Translations under genes and position numbers: made by a program
In this document: positions 45,501-57,690 of the stretch, in pieces
Layout: each line of letters begins with the position of its first letter
Position numbering within the stretch: the stretch's first letter is position 1
Notes under the pieces: model-generated
The model's database searches: none
Seen by the model: only the letters and a program-made list of their open reading frames with translations
Told to the model about the DNA's origin: nothing
NCBI GenBank assembly: GCA_030435675.1
Contig: CM059625.1
Coordinates: 15,190,001-15,254,000, forward strand
DNA: 64,000 nt
DNA from: Steinernema hermaphroditum
Taxonomy: Eukaryota > Nematoda > Chromadorea > Rhabditida > Steinernematidae
Direction: 5' to 3'

Positions 45501-47047
45501 AGAGCGGATGCCATCCCATCATTTCATGGAGAATGATGAGAGCGTTTGCGATAAAAAGACGCACCCTCCAATAACTCGTGCTTCCTATTTATTATTAATT
45601 CCACATGCAAAAAGTTCAATTCTCAAAATTGCCACTTATGTTCCACTTAGAACGTTTTCATTACAGCAAAATAGCGTTTCACAGAAATATCCTGCCGTTG
45701 ATTCACGACATCACAGGACATCCCACTTTTGAACAGTTATATTGATACCGTATAATTACGATGCGGCAGATTCTACCCTTTCAGAAGTGCTGGATCTACG
45801 TAAACACGAACTGCAGAATTCGATCTACGCAGGTGCGAAAGCACGATATGCACAAAAGTACACCCTCAGTTGTTTCTTTAGTTCCAAGTCGAGGATGTTT
45901 TTAAATCGGACGTTTTTTCGGCACGCTTTCGTTTGCAGTTAAGCTAAGAAATGTGTCCTTGAACAGAATTTGAGAACCGTCCACTTGAATCTCTTTCGAT
46001 TGAGGCTTAGAATCCACGGGGACAAAAAGCGCAAAAAATAAAACTAGACCTAGCTGGTGCAGCACACGATCACTTTTATTGAGCCTATTCAACAAAGATA
46101 CTGGACAAAGATCATATCCCAAAAGTACAGTGTTCACCTACGTAGCTTCCCGGTTTTCGCTGCCTACGTTGATCTATTCAATGTTCAGGAAATGCACTTT
46201 TAATAGTTTCACCGAATTTAGGTTCGTTTGTGTGTTGCCGGGAGAATTGGACGTCAATTAATGACACCATTTTGATGTACAAAATAGGCTAACATTTGCG
46301 CTGCACTTAAAGTTTAATTTTGACAGCTCCAATTTTGAACCGTTGAACATGCCCTTCTCACCGGGCCACGGTACCCTTTTTCTAAGGCCTTTGCGACAAA
46401 TTCAATTTGCGACCTCGAAAACGATGATGTCAGGACGTGAAACGTGCACGCAACCACCAATTACTCCGATCTGTAATTTTGAGCTACTCAAACGTGACAG
46501 AATTGTCTAAATAATTAACGACCTATGCAAGAAGAATTCCATTCTGCGTATTTTTCAATTCTCAACCATTGGCCCACCGCTTTATGGCTGTGACGTCTAT
46601 GATGTAACTGCATAGTAATTGCATGTAAGAAGCGCCATTCGCCCTGTTTACGATGACTACCACCGAATAATTCGCTTAATTCGCTTAGCCCATTTGCTTC
46701 CAAACCGCAAAACACCGAAATAAGTGAATTATGACAACGATGGCGTTATGCACGCAGAACCGGCCCTCACCACCTAATACCATGGGTTGTACCTACCATA
46801 TGACAGCGAAGTTACCGCCAACGGCACAGGTGATCAACGCGGCAAACATGAAGATGTAGACGACTTGGACGAGGAAATGGTGTATAAAAGGGAACGGTAG
46901 ACAGTGAAGCTGCATGTTGTCCATGTTCATGTAGGCCACCTGAGAGCAGTTGCATCCCATCAGAAGACGGTCCATGATCCAGTCCTCCGAGATGGTCGCC
47001 CCCTCACGCAGCATGCACATCTCCGGTCCATCGACGAGCGGCTCCAT
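42528..47047 (-). CDS. tachykinin/neurokinin-type neuropeptide receptor (GPCR)
   Basis: Rhodopsin-class receptor, 404 residues, expected at the neuronal or muscle plasma membrane with a neuropeptide ligand. Exons (- strand): 47047-46797, 45341-45117, 45071-44844, 43863-43719, 42939-42740 and 42693-42528, totalling 1215 bases with all phases matching. The N terminus has a possible N-glycosylation site (NCS). TM1 is VYIFMFAALITCAVGGNFAV. TM2 is NYYLLNLAVADILIS. The TM3 end is SFDRYMAIVHPL (DRY motif). TM6 has VVWLPYNLYF, TM7 has SSVINPVIYYFMNE (NPxxY), followed by FRLGFRYAFRW, a helix-8 pattern typical of tachykinin receptors. Tachykinin-type is the best fit; other neuropeptide classes such as NPF-like are less likely. 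Introns of 1455, 980 and 779 bases could hold regulatory elements. Confidence 0.9.
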
Positions 47048-49796
47048 TTCGATTTTGAAGAGGTTTCAAATCGAAAGAGAGTCTGAAATCGGCCGATTCA
47101 ATTAGTCAGATTGCCTTATTTTATAGTCATGTTTGGAGGTCCTCAACAAAAGCTCCTTTCATAGGATGAACGAAATGCGTTCACAAATATAAGGAACACA
47201 TGCCAGAGGTCACGTAACGCACCCTACACGATGTCAACCCAAGGGCTACCGACAGGATGTAAACAAACACCCTCTTAGAATGCATAGGACCGCCGGAAAA
47301 TATCTTCGAACTTCAACTTCCTAACGACTGAGCCGCACACGCAACCGGACTGGACTATAGGCGGATCCTAGGCTCCTCAGCAAGCCGCAAGACACCGATT
47401 CCACGCCCGCTTTACACGCGCACTCGCGTATGTGTGTCTGACTGAAAGGAGGAGTTGAAAAGGAGACAAATGCGCGCAGTTGGAGTAAGTGACAAACGAT
47501 TGAGCGCCTGATAAATTAATCGCTAAATTAGCTGACAGCACATAAGTACAATGCGGTTGAATTGGCTGCGCGCAGTGGGTGACGAATGTGTTGAATTCAA
47601 GAAAGTCGCGTGAAGAACTACTCCGGCGAAGTGACCGGAAAGGATAAAGAGGGTGTTGGGGGGTGATGTCGCCGGGCAAAGTCGACTCGGCCCGATGAAC
47701 TGTGACAGCTCAAGACCTCGGGCCATGCAACTTAACTCGTTTATCGTCACGAAGTTGACTGCGAACATCGGTGACCTATTCAACCGTAGTGAAATTGTGG
47801 TCAGGGAACCGGAGGCCGTTGTTTTCCCGAAGAAATTTTGTCGTCAAACCAATTTCAAATTAATTAATACGCGAACGAAGAAGGCAGGTGGGGTAAAAAG
47901 GTGGTGATTCGTTCGGAATAAGCAATAACATGTTTTTATTGAGGGATAACGCAGTTAACGTTTTTCAGAACGAAGCGGAACTGATCTGCCGTGGTACAGT
48001 ACAGCAGAAATCACGAGATCACGTCGGATAAAATTGGCACTGGTTAATCATAGATAAAACTGCTGGTTGGACACTTCCTAGCTGTGTTGAGTTATCGGTG
48101 CCATAACCGAATTCAGCCAGAGTTCCTGTGCTTAAGTAATGATACACTATTTCAGAGTCAAACGGCGAATGATGTCCGAATTGCTAAATAATTTTTCAGT
48201 GGTCTGTTCAAGTTGGCCTAGCTCAGAATTAGAATTCACTTTTGAGCGGTGTGGCGATACCGGAGGCATAGCATTGCGACCTGTCTGTGAAACTTCTGCA
48301 ACGGAACACTGGATTTAGTAATTGTTTTCTAGTAAATCTAATGACGAAGACAATAAGTGGGGCATAACTAGATTTACGGCACATTGTTGAACAGAAACGA
48401 TATCTGATTTGAAGTAGAGATTTTTGCGATAAACTTTGAGAACACTCCGAATACATCGGTCGTGGAAAGTAATTGAAGCAAGCCACACTTAAAGTAAGCA
48501 GAAAAGCAGAAAGCAGAAAACTTTCGGCAAAGGTACAGCTGGTTAGCAAGTCATCATAGTGAAAAAGTCACTGCCACACAAAAAAAGCCTCATAGCATAG
48601 CAAAATTAAGTTTTGTGTGGAAGTGGATGAGTACTAAAGGAGGACACCCTTGTCCAGAGCTTTGTTAGTTCGCTTCCCTTTAAGATTGACTATAATCATA
48701 TTCAGACCGGTAACCTACGTGACCAGAACTCTAGAATGGAAGTTTTGTTTTGAATATTTGTTTTCACATATTAAACGAATGACCGAATAAAAAAGCAAGT
48801 GGGATGAAAACAACAAACAGCAGGAGGAGGAAGTTCAGCGCAGCTGTCTTTGTACTGCGAACTCACGCGGCTCACAAACACGTTGCACATCAACAACAAG
48901 TGAAGAATTCATTGAATCGAAACATGATTGAAGAGTACCACAGAATACTAAATCGACTGATAGAAGCAAACATATTTCTATGCTACTTTACAATACCCGT
49001 ATTTGTTTTAAAGAAAGCGGTCTCATTTAGAACAGCATTCAATTCAGGGCATGACTTCTCTAGCTTGACATGACCCTTGCAAAATGTTGTAGGTGGAAAT
49101 TGTAACGGTAGTATGTAGAGTGTCGTCTCAAATGAGCAACGAGAATGATCGATCTATTTTTGGAACGTTTACAGAGACTACAAAAAGCAATAATAGCAAT
49201 CATCAGAAGGAAACAAAGAGTATGCTTAGAAAACAGATCTGTTTGTGAGCGGGATAGAAATTTTCGGATAAATATCTGTAATACTAAACAAGCAACGTCA
49301 TTGCTCAGAAATGCTGCTATTTATGGGTGCTTTTGTAAAACAACATTTAGCTGGGTGAGATGGGGTATGATACATGAATTCCATGTGTGTAGTATGAAAA
49401 ATTGAAACAAACAAGGTATATTCATGACGTGCAATTACTATGTTGTGAACGGGAGTATTGAGTAGGCGATGCGCCTGATGTCATCTTGCATTCCTCTAGC
49501 CATCAGCATTATTTTAATTGGATTCTGATTCTTAGGCAGCTAGCGATTACGAGCGAAACTGGCACCACGCGAGTGATCGTTGGCAAAGAACTCTGCATAG
49601 TGTTTCTCTTCCATTTGTTTGACCTTTCAATACGCATAACTACTGACTGAAGAATCGTCACCTGATGCAGTTATATTTTCCTATTGGAATTTTTATATGG
49701 CCATACCAAACGAAAAGGCAGCTCCTACTAATCCGATCGGCAGAACTTAGCACCACTAGTTCTTTAGGTATCAGGGTAAGAAAGGGTCGCAGTACC
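47048..49796. other. intergenic; upstream of the receptor gene
   Basis: Frames at 47377-47907 overlap on both strands and are unsupported; this zone is probably receptor promoter and 5' UTR. 48.0-49.7 kb is AT-rich with no exon seen. Confidence 0.4.
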
Positions 49797-50117
49797 ACGG
49801 TAAGCGTTCTGTCTGCAGCTTGCCTGGAACGTTCCTAGACTCTAGCAGACAAGATGTTCTGTCTAGAGCTTGTCTATAAGCTTTCTAGACTTACGTAGAC
49901 AAGATTTTTTGTCTAAAGCTTGTCTATAGGCTTTCTTGACTCAAGTAGACAAGATGTTTAGTCTAGAGCTTGTCTATAAGCCTTTTAGACTCAATCAAAC
50001 AAGATGTTCTGTCTAGAGCTTGTCTATAGGCTTTCTTGATCCACGTAGACTAACTGCTTTGTCTACAGCCTGTTTGGAACGTTCCTAAACTCAAGTAGAC
50101 AATATGTTCTGTCTATA
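49797..50117. repeat. tandem repeat, 50-base unit, about 6.4 copies
   Basis: Units start at 49797, 49847, 49897, 49947, 49997, 50047 and 50097 (partial), with an invariant 50-base spacing and no insertions or deletions. The core reads AGACAAGATGTTCTGTCTAG, itself an imperfect palindrome (TAGACA/TGTCTA), followed by AGCTTGTCTATA and a variable end. Outer copies are more diverged than inner ones, as in arrays homogenised from the centre. Confidence 0.93.
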
Positions 50118-50928
50118 TGTATAGCCCAAAGCATTACGCTTGGGCACACGTTCATTTCTAGCTTAGGGTCCCAGATATATAGACATTCATAGACCTATAG
50201 ACATGTCTACAGAGCGCAGAATGGTCACTTTTGCAGGCGATCCTATGCGAAGTACTCGAATTGGAATTTGAACAACATCGAGTTCAAACGGCTTTAACTT
50301 GTTGTCATTGATGGATCGCCGTTTGAATGTTTTCCACGTCACCTGAAGTGGACCATTTGAGGATAAACACTGTTTCATATATTCTTCATGTTAATCTGCG
50401 CTCTTTTAGCGAATCAAACTTTGATGTTTTGAGCGTATTTTTATCGTTAATATCTGTTATCAGACATTTTATGCGAATTGTACCGTTTGCATTATTGAAT
50501 ATGTGATTAGTCGGTGGTTGCTTCGTCACTATGTTTTATTGCTCGATCTGTGAGACGTTTTGTCTAGCCAGTCCTATCGTGTATGTTGATCTGTACTTAT
50601 TGGAGAGCTATACTGGTACTACGCTGATAAGGAGCACACGTTCGTGGACGGAAAGCTCTCTAGACGTCAACTCTATAATAGGGCAAGTATACAGAAATAG
50701 TGCAAATTGGATCGCCGTTCATCATTCCTTCAGCAAAATTTAATCTTTATTGATTTCAATAACGGCCGAGTGCTAAAATCAATGGAACACGATCAAGGGT
50801 AGAAACATTTAGCGCAATCAGGAAATTTTACTAGATTTTGCGTGATGTCGATGCTTTAAGGCATCGCATCGGTTTTTCGCCATGCTTATTTTGTCATTTA
50901 GCACTCGCTGATCCTGACAGCTGATTTC
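50118..50928. other. promoter region of sand-1
   Basis: No exon was seen. The frame at 50531-50743 is unsupported. Confidence 0.4.
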
Positions 50929-52979
50929 ATGATTATGACGAACGTTGACGAGCCTGAAGAAGTCGTTCCGGGAGGACAACAGAGGCCTGCCTCGTCGGAA
51001 TCGTGCATGCAGCTTCAGACGTTAGCTTCAACAGTGAGTACATCAATTTTCGCATTGTTTATACGTCCTGTAAAGTCTCAGACCGCAACACTGGAAGAGA
51101 ATGAGGAGCTGCGAAACTCAGGAGGTCAGGCGAGCGACGATGAGGACCATGACTCGGATTTAAGTGATTCGCAGATCCTCGAAATGCTTTCTACGTTGCC
51201 GTATCATGTATTCGTTCTTTCTTCCTATGGGAAACCGATCTTTGCCAGGTTAGGCTGCTTTGTTGATCCCTTTCCAACGCGAGAAGAATTCAGCACTGGT
51301 CATGAAGATCGAATGTGTCCGCTGTTTGCACTCATTCAAGCGTTCGTCTACAAGGTTGAGTCGCGGAAAGACAACCTTTGCTGCATAGACGCACCCAATC
51401 TACACGTTCGATTCTCTCATCGTCACCCGTTGATTCTGTGCATTGTTTCGCGCACACCTTTTCAGCTCAGTGACCAGCTTGATGTAGTTTATCACCAGGT
51501 ATTTTTTTCTTCTTATGTGCGACGTAAATACTTTAGGTACAAAAGGTGGACATGGACATGGAAATGGACATGGATGAGTGTTGTAAAACATGGATGAATC
51601 GGAAAACATGAATCGGACTGTCCATGACCGTCCATAACCAAGATAGCGAAAGAAAAATAAATTGACATGGCTGTCCATAAAGTGGCCCAATCACTATTTG
51701 GGCTATGGTCGGTCATGGGCAGTCCATACTGCCCATAACGATTCATGTTTTACCAACTCATCCATGTGCATATCCCTTTTTTATACCTACTCCGTCAGAT
51801 GCACATCATGGCCTTTTAGATCCTATCAATTATTTCGACAACACAACTCAAAAAGGCATACGAATTGATGGGCGAGAATTACGACATAAGAAGGTTGATG
51901 CGTGGAAGCAGCGATCGTTCTCTTTATGGATGCCTCCGATCATGGCGTGCGGATCCAGCCGTGTCCATGTCCGGCGTTCGCATTCTTCCCATGGCGCACT
52001 TTGATCGTGAATTTTTGGCCTCAACAATTGCGTCTACTGTGAATGCTGCTAACTTAACTGTTCGCCAAAGGAACTGTTTTGTATTCAACAAAAATTCCAT
52101 TCCAGGGCAGTGTGATTTTTTCAGTTATCCTCGTGCGCCGGCAGCTTGTCGCGTATGTTCGAATGAAAGGATATTTACTTGCGCCTTGTGATCTGCATAC
52201 GCTTCTTAACACCGTCTACGCAAACGTCTCTGACCGCAGCGAAAAGATGTTGGCCATCTGCTTGCCGAGATTCAACAGTCAGTGAGTGTCTTGTGAATTA
52301 TTCTGGATTGCTTCATGTCCGTTTAGGGGTTTTCTCCACGTACATATGTCGTATCTCTGGGACGATTCCGAGGCGGTTCTTCTTTTCATTACGACCGCTA
52401 AAAATCAGTTTTCCGCACTGTCAACCATCAAGCAAGAGATCGTTAGAAAACTTAATTCGTCGAGATACTACCCTTCCGTACGCCAGGCAATTCAGAGGCC
52501 AATTTCATTCGATTTAAAACAAGTATGAATGATTGCATTTGTTTTTTTAATAAGTAGTTGATTCAGATCGACTGTCCAGAGCTGTGGCATTTCATTTACA
52601 ACAACACCGCCTCTGCACAGATGTGTTCATCAGCATTTGGAAAACCTTTCATTAGCGAAACTGAAAGGGCATATCTCGTCAAACAGTACAATGGTCTTCA
52701 CAGCTATGTGAAAAGCAGTGAACTGCACAACCATCCCGTGAAGACTTTATTCATTTCGAAATCAAACTGTGTGGTGTACGTTGTGGTAAGTACAGAATAA
52801 TTCTCATCTTTGCAGTCGCTGAAGCGGTTTAGATCAATCACAGCTACGAACTGTACTGTACATTCAGCCCTCTGGTACAACGGTCCGGCGCTGTGTCATG
52901 CGCAGAGAAACTCATCAGAGCACTAAAGAAAGACGAAAACAGATTGTTATACGTTGCTACAAGAACTTTTGTTCATTAA
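50929..52979 (+). CDS. sand-1: MON1/SAND-1, subunit of the Rab7 exchange factor
   Basis: With CCZ1, MON1 forms the guanine nucleotide exchange factor that activates Rab7 on endosomes and drives the Rab5-to-Rab7 switch. Exons: 50929-51033, 51082-51248, 51294-51498, 51820-52059, 52106-52281, 52327-52522, 52567-52785 and 52833-52979, totalling 1455 bases and 484 residues, the usual length. An acidic N terminus (ASDDEDHDSDLSDSQ) precedes the first longin domain (YHVFVLSSYGKPIFA; LILCIVSRT). NYDIRRLMRGSSDRSL is the family signature. The second longin domain begins SVIFSVILVRRQLVAYVRMK, followed by GFLHVHMSYL, and the third includes YELYCTFSPLV near the end. ATG 50935 is a possible start two codons later. 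The third intron is 321 bases and contains a foldback repeat; the other six are 44-48 bases. Confidence 0.95.
51540..51775. repeat. foldback (MITE-like) element inside sand-1 intron 3
   Basis: The left arm (about 51568-51647) and right arm (about 51702-51773) are imperfect inverted copies. Shared blocks include ACATGGATGAG, AAAACATG/CATGTTTT, GAATCG/CGATTC and TGTCCATGACCG versus CGGTCATGGGCAG. The arms are separated by about 55 bases. The host intron is seven times longer than the other introns of the gene, which suggests insertion of a small non-autonomous element. Confidence 0.7.
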
Positions 52980-54262
52980 AATATCTCACTTATGCTCCAT
53001 TGGTCAGAACTGAACCACACATAGTACAATCGAGTTCTAGTCCGAAGAGCTAGAGGCAAGGGAGTGTGTGTGTTGACTGGAGACTTGTAGAAAAGTTTAG
53101 TTTAATTGCTAAACGATCGATTAATGTTCTCCAACAAGGAGGCCGAGATAAATTACATCCAGGGTGGCCTAGATAAATTGTAACGTGATAAAGTTACCAA
53201 AACTTGTTATAGCATTCTTCAAACTCAAAAACTTTACGCAGAAACTGAAGCTACCGCACTCCCGAACAAGAATATTATAAGAAATGGTCGGAATGATCTC
53301 CCTTCGTCTTGGTGCAGAACTGAAAAAGCTTGCGGAATCTAGTTAACAAGTTGGACGAATACCGTTTTTAGATAAGAAATTATTCGCGGTGAATCCGATC
53401 CAGAAGTACGGTAGTCACCACAAACAGTTTGCTAAGAGACCTCCGCGTATCGTTAGCATCCAAAAGATTCAGCATCCAAAAAATGTGATAGCCTAGACCG
53501 GAATTTCAGTAGTGGTCAACGCAAACCGGGTATTTCTGAGTCTTTTTGTGTCTATGTGCATCAACGTGCCAATGTACACAATGAAAATAGTTTCTTCACC
53601 ACTTTCACTGGATCTGATTCCCCACCATCATCCAATTGATGCTTCTTGTGAGTGAGTGTCAGTGTTCTACAATGCGATACACTCAAGTCACTTTGAGAGC
53701 TCTAGACACCACATGAAGGCAAAAACAGAATTCGGACCTGCGGCGGTCGGAAGTTCGAGCTGATGGGGGGAGTCTAGAGTGTCTCACTAAGGGCATGTCT
53801 GGGTCTGCCCTCAACAGATGTATGTTTAGGCATGCATTGTAGCGAAATCAGAATCTTCGGGCAAATCGTTTTTTATTGTGGTGAAGCTTCAATTCATGCA
53901 GAAAAATATCGTATTTCGAAGAGATCACTGTGGGTTACATTGGTTTTTTAATGAGTTTTTCTGGGCCACCATGTAGCTGGCCCTCTATCTTGTTGCAGTG
54001 TGGCATAAAACATGAACATTATTTTCAACTCTTTATTCAGAAGTTTGTAAGCTATTGAATGTGGAAGGCTGTATTAAGTCACATGTGACAATGAACCGGG
54101 AAAACTTCTTACTGTGCACAAGTGCTTAGGAAAGTGCTAAGCAAGTTATAGTTGTAGTTATGACACGTGTATTTTGTCTTCCGAGAAAAGTTCGATCAAA
54201 TCCTGTAGACACTCTCGTTCCTGGTCTACATTCCGCATGTTGACTATGCTTAATGACAATCG
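52980..54262. other. intergenic between two converging genes
   Basis: 3' flanks of sand-1 (+) and the chemoreceptor (-). No open frame of note and no repeat was seen. Confidence 0.5.
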
Positions 54263-57200
54263 TTAACTAAACAACGTCTGAAATTGAAGCTCACCTGAGT
54301 GAGCGGCCTCCGAGCTATACATCCAATGTCGCATAACAACTTTAGCGTTTCGTTTCAGAACGGAGCTGGAGAAGATGATGTGTATCGGGTAAAATGTGAA
54401 GAAAAGTGGGAAAAAATGCGCTTTGAAGACCTACGAGACAACGCGTTCGGATATCATCAAACCTATGGACATACCAGTCGGACAACTGTTATGAAACTCG
54501 GTCCTCGCATCCAGTCGAACACAAAGCATCCGAGACAATAAACCGTAATGCCAACAGCTAAGGGTAGCAGCATCTGAGTTGCGGTGATGTTCTCCATTAA
54601 TTGATATCGGCCTCCGAGACCTTCGTTGAAGTAGCTCTGGTAGTGCTTTCGTCGCTCTCTGTTATACTGAAAATGGAGGATTGATTTATTTGTGGCAGAC
54701 GGCTCGCTGATACATTGATGAGGAAAGCGAACAGGAAGCAGTAGATGCTGTACATGAGAGCGGTGATGAGATTCGAAATGTTCGCCTTCAGCGGATCCGC
54801 ATCGGCGCAGCTTTTGTCACTGGACGACGAGTAGATGAAAGAGAAGGCCGTCGATCCGAACACGGTTATGATAACAAAGAACCACTAAACAGTCTCATAT
54901 TTTGAATTTACCAAGTGAGAGTAATTGGTCATTTTTTTAAACTGAGATCGTTCCAAAGATGTAACCTTTCGGTAGAGATTTTATGAGATGTTCGTTCTAG
55001 TTAACCGTAGCACAAAAACACATCCATTTTTGCGTCTGTTATTATTTACAACACCAGGTTTTTCTACATAGCCCTTGTTATGATCTGTAATATGGTCTCC
55101 AGACTCAAATAGTTTGGAGCTGTTTTACTTTGTTGTATAGAATTGGTACCGTATGGGATCAACTAACTCCGCTACTACATCTGCTTAGCAAGTTTAGCGG
55201 TTTGCCTCTTCCTTTGCTGCTGACAACAGTATTGTGGCCCGGTACCCCAAATATTTTGCAGAAAAACGACTGAAAACAAGTTTTGCCATGGTCTTCTACG
55301 ATATGCCTGGTCGGCGTCTTTAGCGCTTGCCTATCCGAACGCTAACTAACATGACTTTATTGCTCGTTTCTATCTCGCAGGTGCCTATGAGACCACGGTG
55401 AATATGATGAAGTCTGGTCAGCTTACGTAAAAGCTGTTTACCTGATCGCCTGGAATGCACCTGCAGTCGGGCATACATTTACGCCATCGCCGCTCTTACT
55501 TGAGACACCCATAATGTTAAAAACAAGATATAATGAGATTTAAACAATCGGCGAATTCTAATCACAAATTATACCAGCCAGTGACACGACAAATGGACAA
55601 ATTCAATAAGTATCGTAATTGTTTACTGCGCTAACGAATTGAGCAAATTTAGAACGCGGAAAAAAGGTTATTCGGCGTAGATTTCTACCTGCACAATTGC
55701 CGCAATATACCATTAGCAGCAGAAATTAGCACTATTTTAAGCAGAAATTACCCCTTCATTTACGAGATCGTCAGATTACTGTCATTAAAGCGTGGTCCTC
55801 ACGGCGGATGTTGATGACATGAGATGTCGTACCAGCCGATTGCAATTCGAAAGCAGAATTATCCTAACTGATTCTCCGTTTCGCATGGGGCTGTTTCCAA
55901 CAAAAACGACCCTTTTACCACCCATAATATGCGATATAAACCTCTCATGAAAACTATACGGTAGCGGCGCGGCTTATCTCGTTAAGCTGCGATCGTAACG
56001 TTGTCTTACCCCTATCAGGTAGTGTTAACTCGGATATGAAGCGCTTCAGCCGACACCAAATGTCAAACGCACAGGGAAAAACAACAATTAAGGGATATTA
56101 AAAATTCATGGATATGAAGGGATACGGTAGACATCAGCTGCGGTGAGTAATAAGATCGGCATCGAATTGTAAACACGTTTGTGGATTTCCAATTCTAGGA
56201 AGGTAATAGGGTGTCACGATCAAACATGTAAGACAAAAAGAAACAGATGAAAAGGAACAACCACGTTACCGTAATTTGGACAAATGAAATAGCGCAGATA
56301 CAGAATTTGTTTTCGATTTGAATCTACTGTGTTTGAGTCTTCATAAACAACCATCTTAATAGAACATGGTCAAAGGGCGCTAGTGGCTGTGGTAGTGATC
56401 ACATACACCGATTTTTAAATTCTCCACATCTCCAATGCGACGTTTGAAGCAACCCCCTTAATGTGTTCAACACTAAACAACAGACGAATTTGTACCTACA
56501 ATGTTCCCAATGCAAATAAAGTTTCCCATGTACGGAATGAGTTGTTGCGAGCTGCCGCACAAATAATGTGTACATGTTTGTGCCTTTCGGTAGCTCACTT
56601 GTCTAAGATCGTTTGTGTTTTCTTGTGTTATTTCTCACGAGTCCCCCACACGCAACCAATCCAAATTGAGGAATTATGGAAACCACGCAGCAGAAATCAA
56701 AACAAGGGTAGCATCCGGTGGTCTTCTTACGTACTTCCGCCTGTATGACACTAATTTTCATGAGTCACTTGAAAGCTGGACAATCAGCTCAAAGGTGCCG
56801 TAAAAATATTTCCAAAACAAGGAAGTTTTTGTGCAATTAAGTAGTTGTAAGTATAGGTATAGTAAACAAGAAGGGTGAGACGGGGAAACAATTAAAACCG
56901 ATTTTCGTGGATTTATGTGTCATGTTCGCCGATGTTATTAGGCTACTCAGACGCGCATTGCAGTAATCATATGCGTCACGGTGATGCTACCAGGCCAATC
57001 TCAGAAGTACAACTCTTAACAGAGTTTACTGTTTCACGCATGATCTGTTGAATTGATTTTCTAGCAGGTCTACCCCTGTCCCATTAAAGAAATCAGCGGG
57101 CTTTCAAGAACTTTATTGTAAACTCCCTTCAATCTTTTAGGCGGCAGGGATATATTTTGTCTCTGTCATTTAAAATTGTCCATTTTTGGCAGTGAACGGA

Positions 57201-57690
57201 ACTTACGACGAAGAGGCAGATGTACTGAACAAAGACCTCTAGGTTGAAATCCTCATACTTCAGGTAGTTGTAGGTCGCGTAAACACGCTCAACCACCAAG
57301 ATGAACCCAAAGCAACCGATCGCCAAAAGTACGCCGTTCGGAATGCTGCCTTGTGTGATGGTAGCGCAGGTGTACTAAACGCGATTGTGGTTTAGTTTGC
57401 AGTTCGATTTACCGACGACTTACCGCATTCGACCGGGCGTTAACCAGAACTCCGTAGACGACCTCAACAAACTCGAAGATGCCATAAATGTTGCAGACGA
57501 CAATTGCGAATATAATCTGCACATAAATAGTTCGCATGTGTATGTGACAAACACATAGTCGCCGCAGGAGACTGAGCAGCAGCCAGGACGTGAGGGTGGC
57601 GGCGATGTGCAGCGCGAGCTGAAGAACTACAGTAGCCACGACGGGCACCGTCCCGAAGTCGCAGAAGTCCGCGTACGCTGCACACTCCAT
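54263..57690 (-). CDS. nematode serpentine chemoreceptor, Sra-superfamily-like
   Basis: Seven-helix receptor, 321 residues, probably in chemosensory neurons. Exons (- strand): 57690-57424, 57374-57207, 54884-54714, 54666-54475 and 54430-54263, totalling 966 bases; every junction is phase 0. Helices in order: VATVVLQLALHIAATLTSWL; IIFAIVVCNIYGIFEFV; VLLAIGCFGFILVVERVYAT; WFFVIITVFGSTAFSF; LITALMYSIYCFLFAFLI; QMLLPLAVGITVYCLGCFVF; FFPLFFTFYPIHIIF. The ERVYATYNYLKYED segment after helix 3 and RYQLMENI before helix 6 are hallmarks shared by the Sra, Srab, Srb and Sre families; I cannot assign one. Helix 7 appears only when the 44-base intron 54431-54474 is removed; reading through it ends early at TAG. 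The second intron is 2322 bases and shows no nested gene. A donor near the 3' end could extend the tail. Confidence 0.82.

Noticed and set aside
47377..47907. Frames of 84-100 codons upstream of the neuropeptide receptor
   Set aside because: Overlapping on both strands with no hydrophobic or domain pattern; best read as the receptor's upstream region.
51400..51868. Several overlapping frames around sand-1 intron 3
   Set aside because: They are shadows of sand-1 exon 3 or products of the foldback repeat in the intron.
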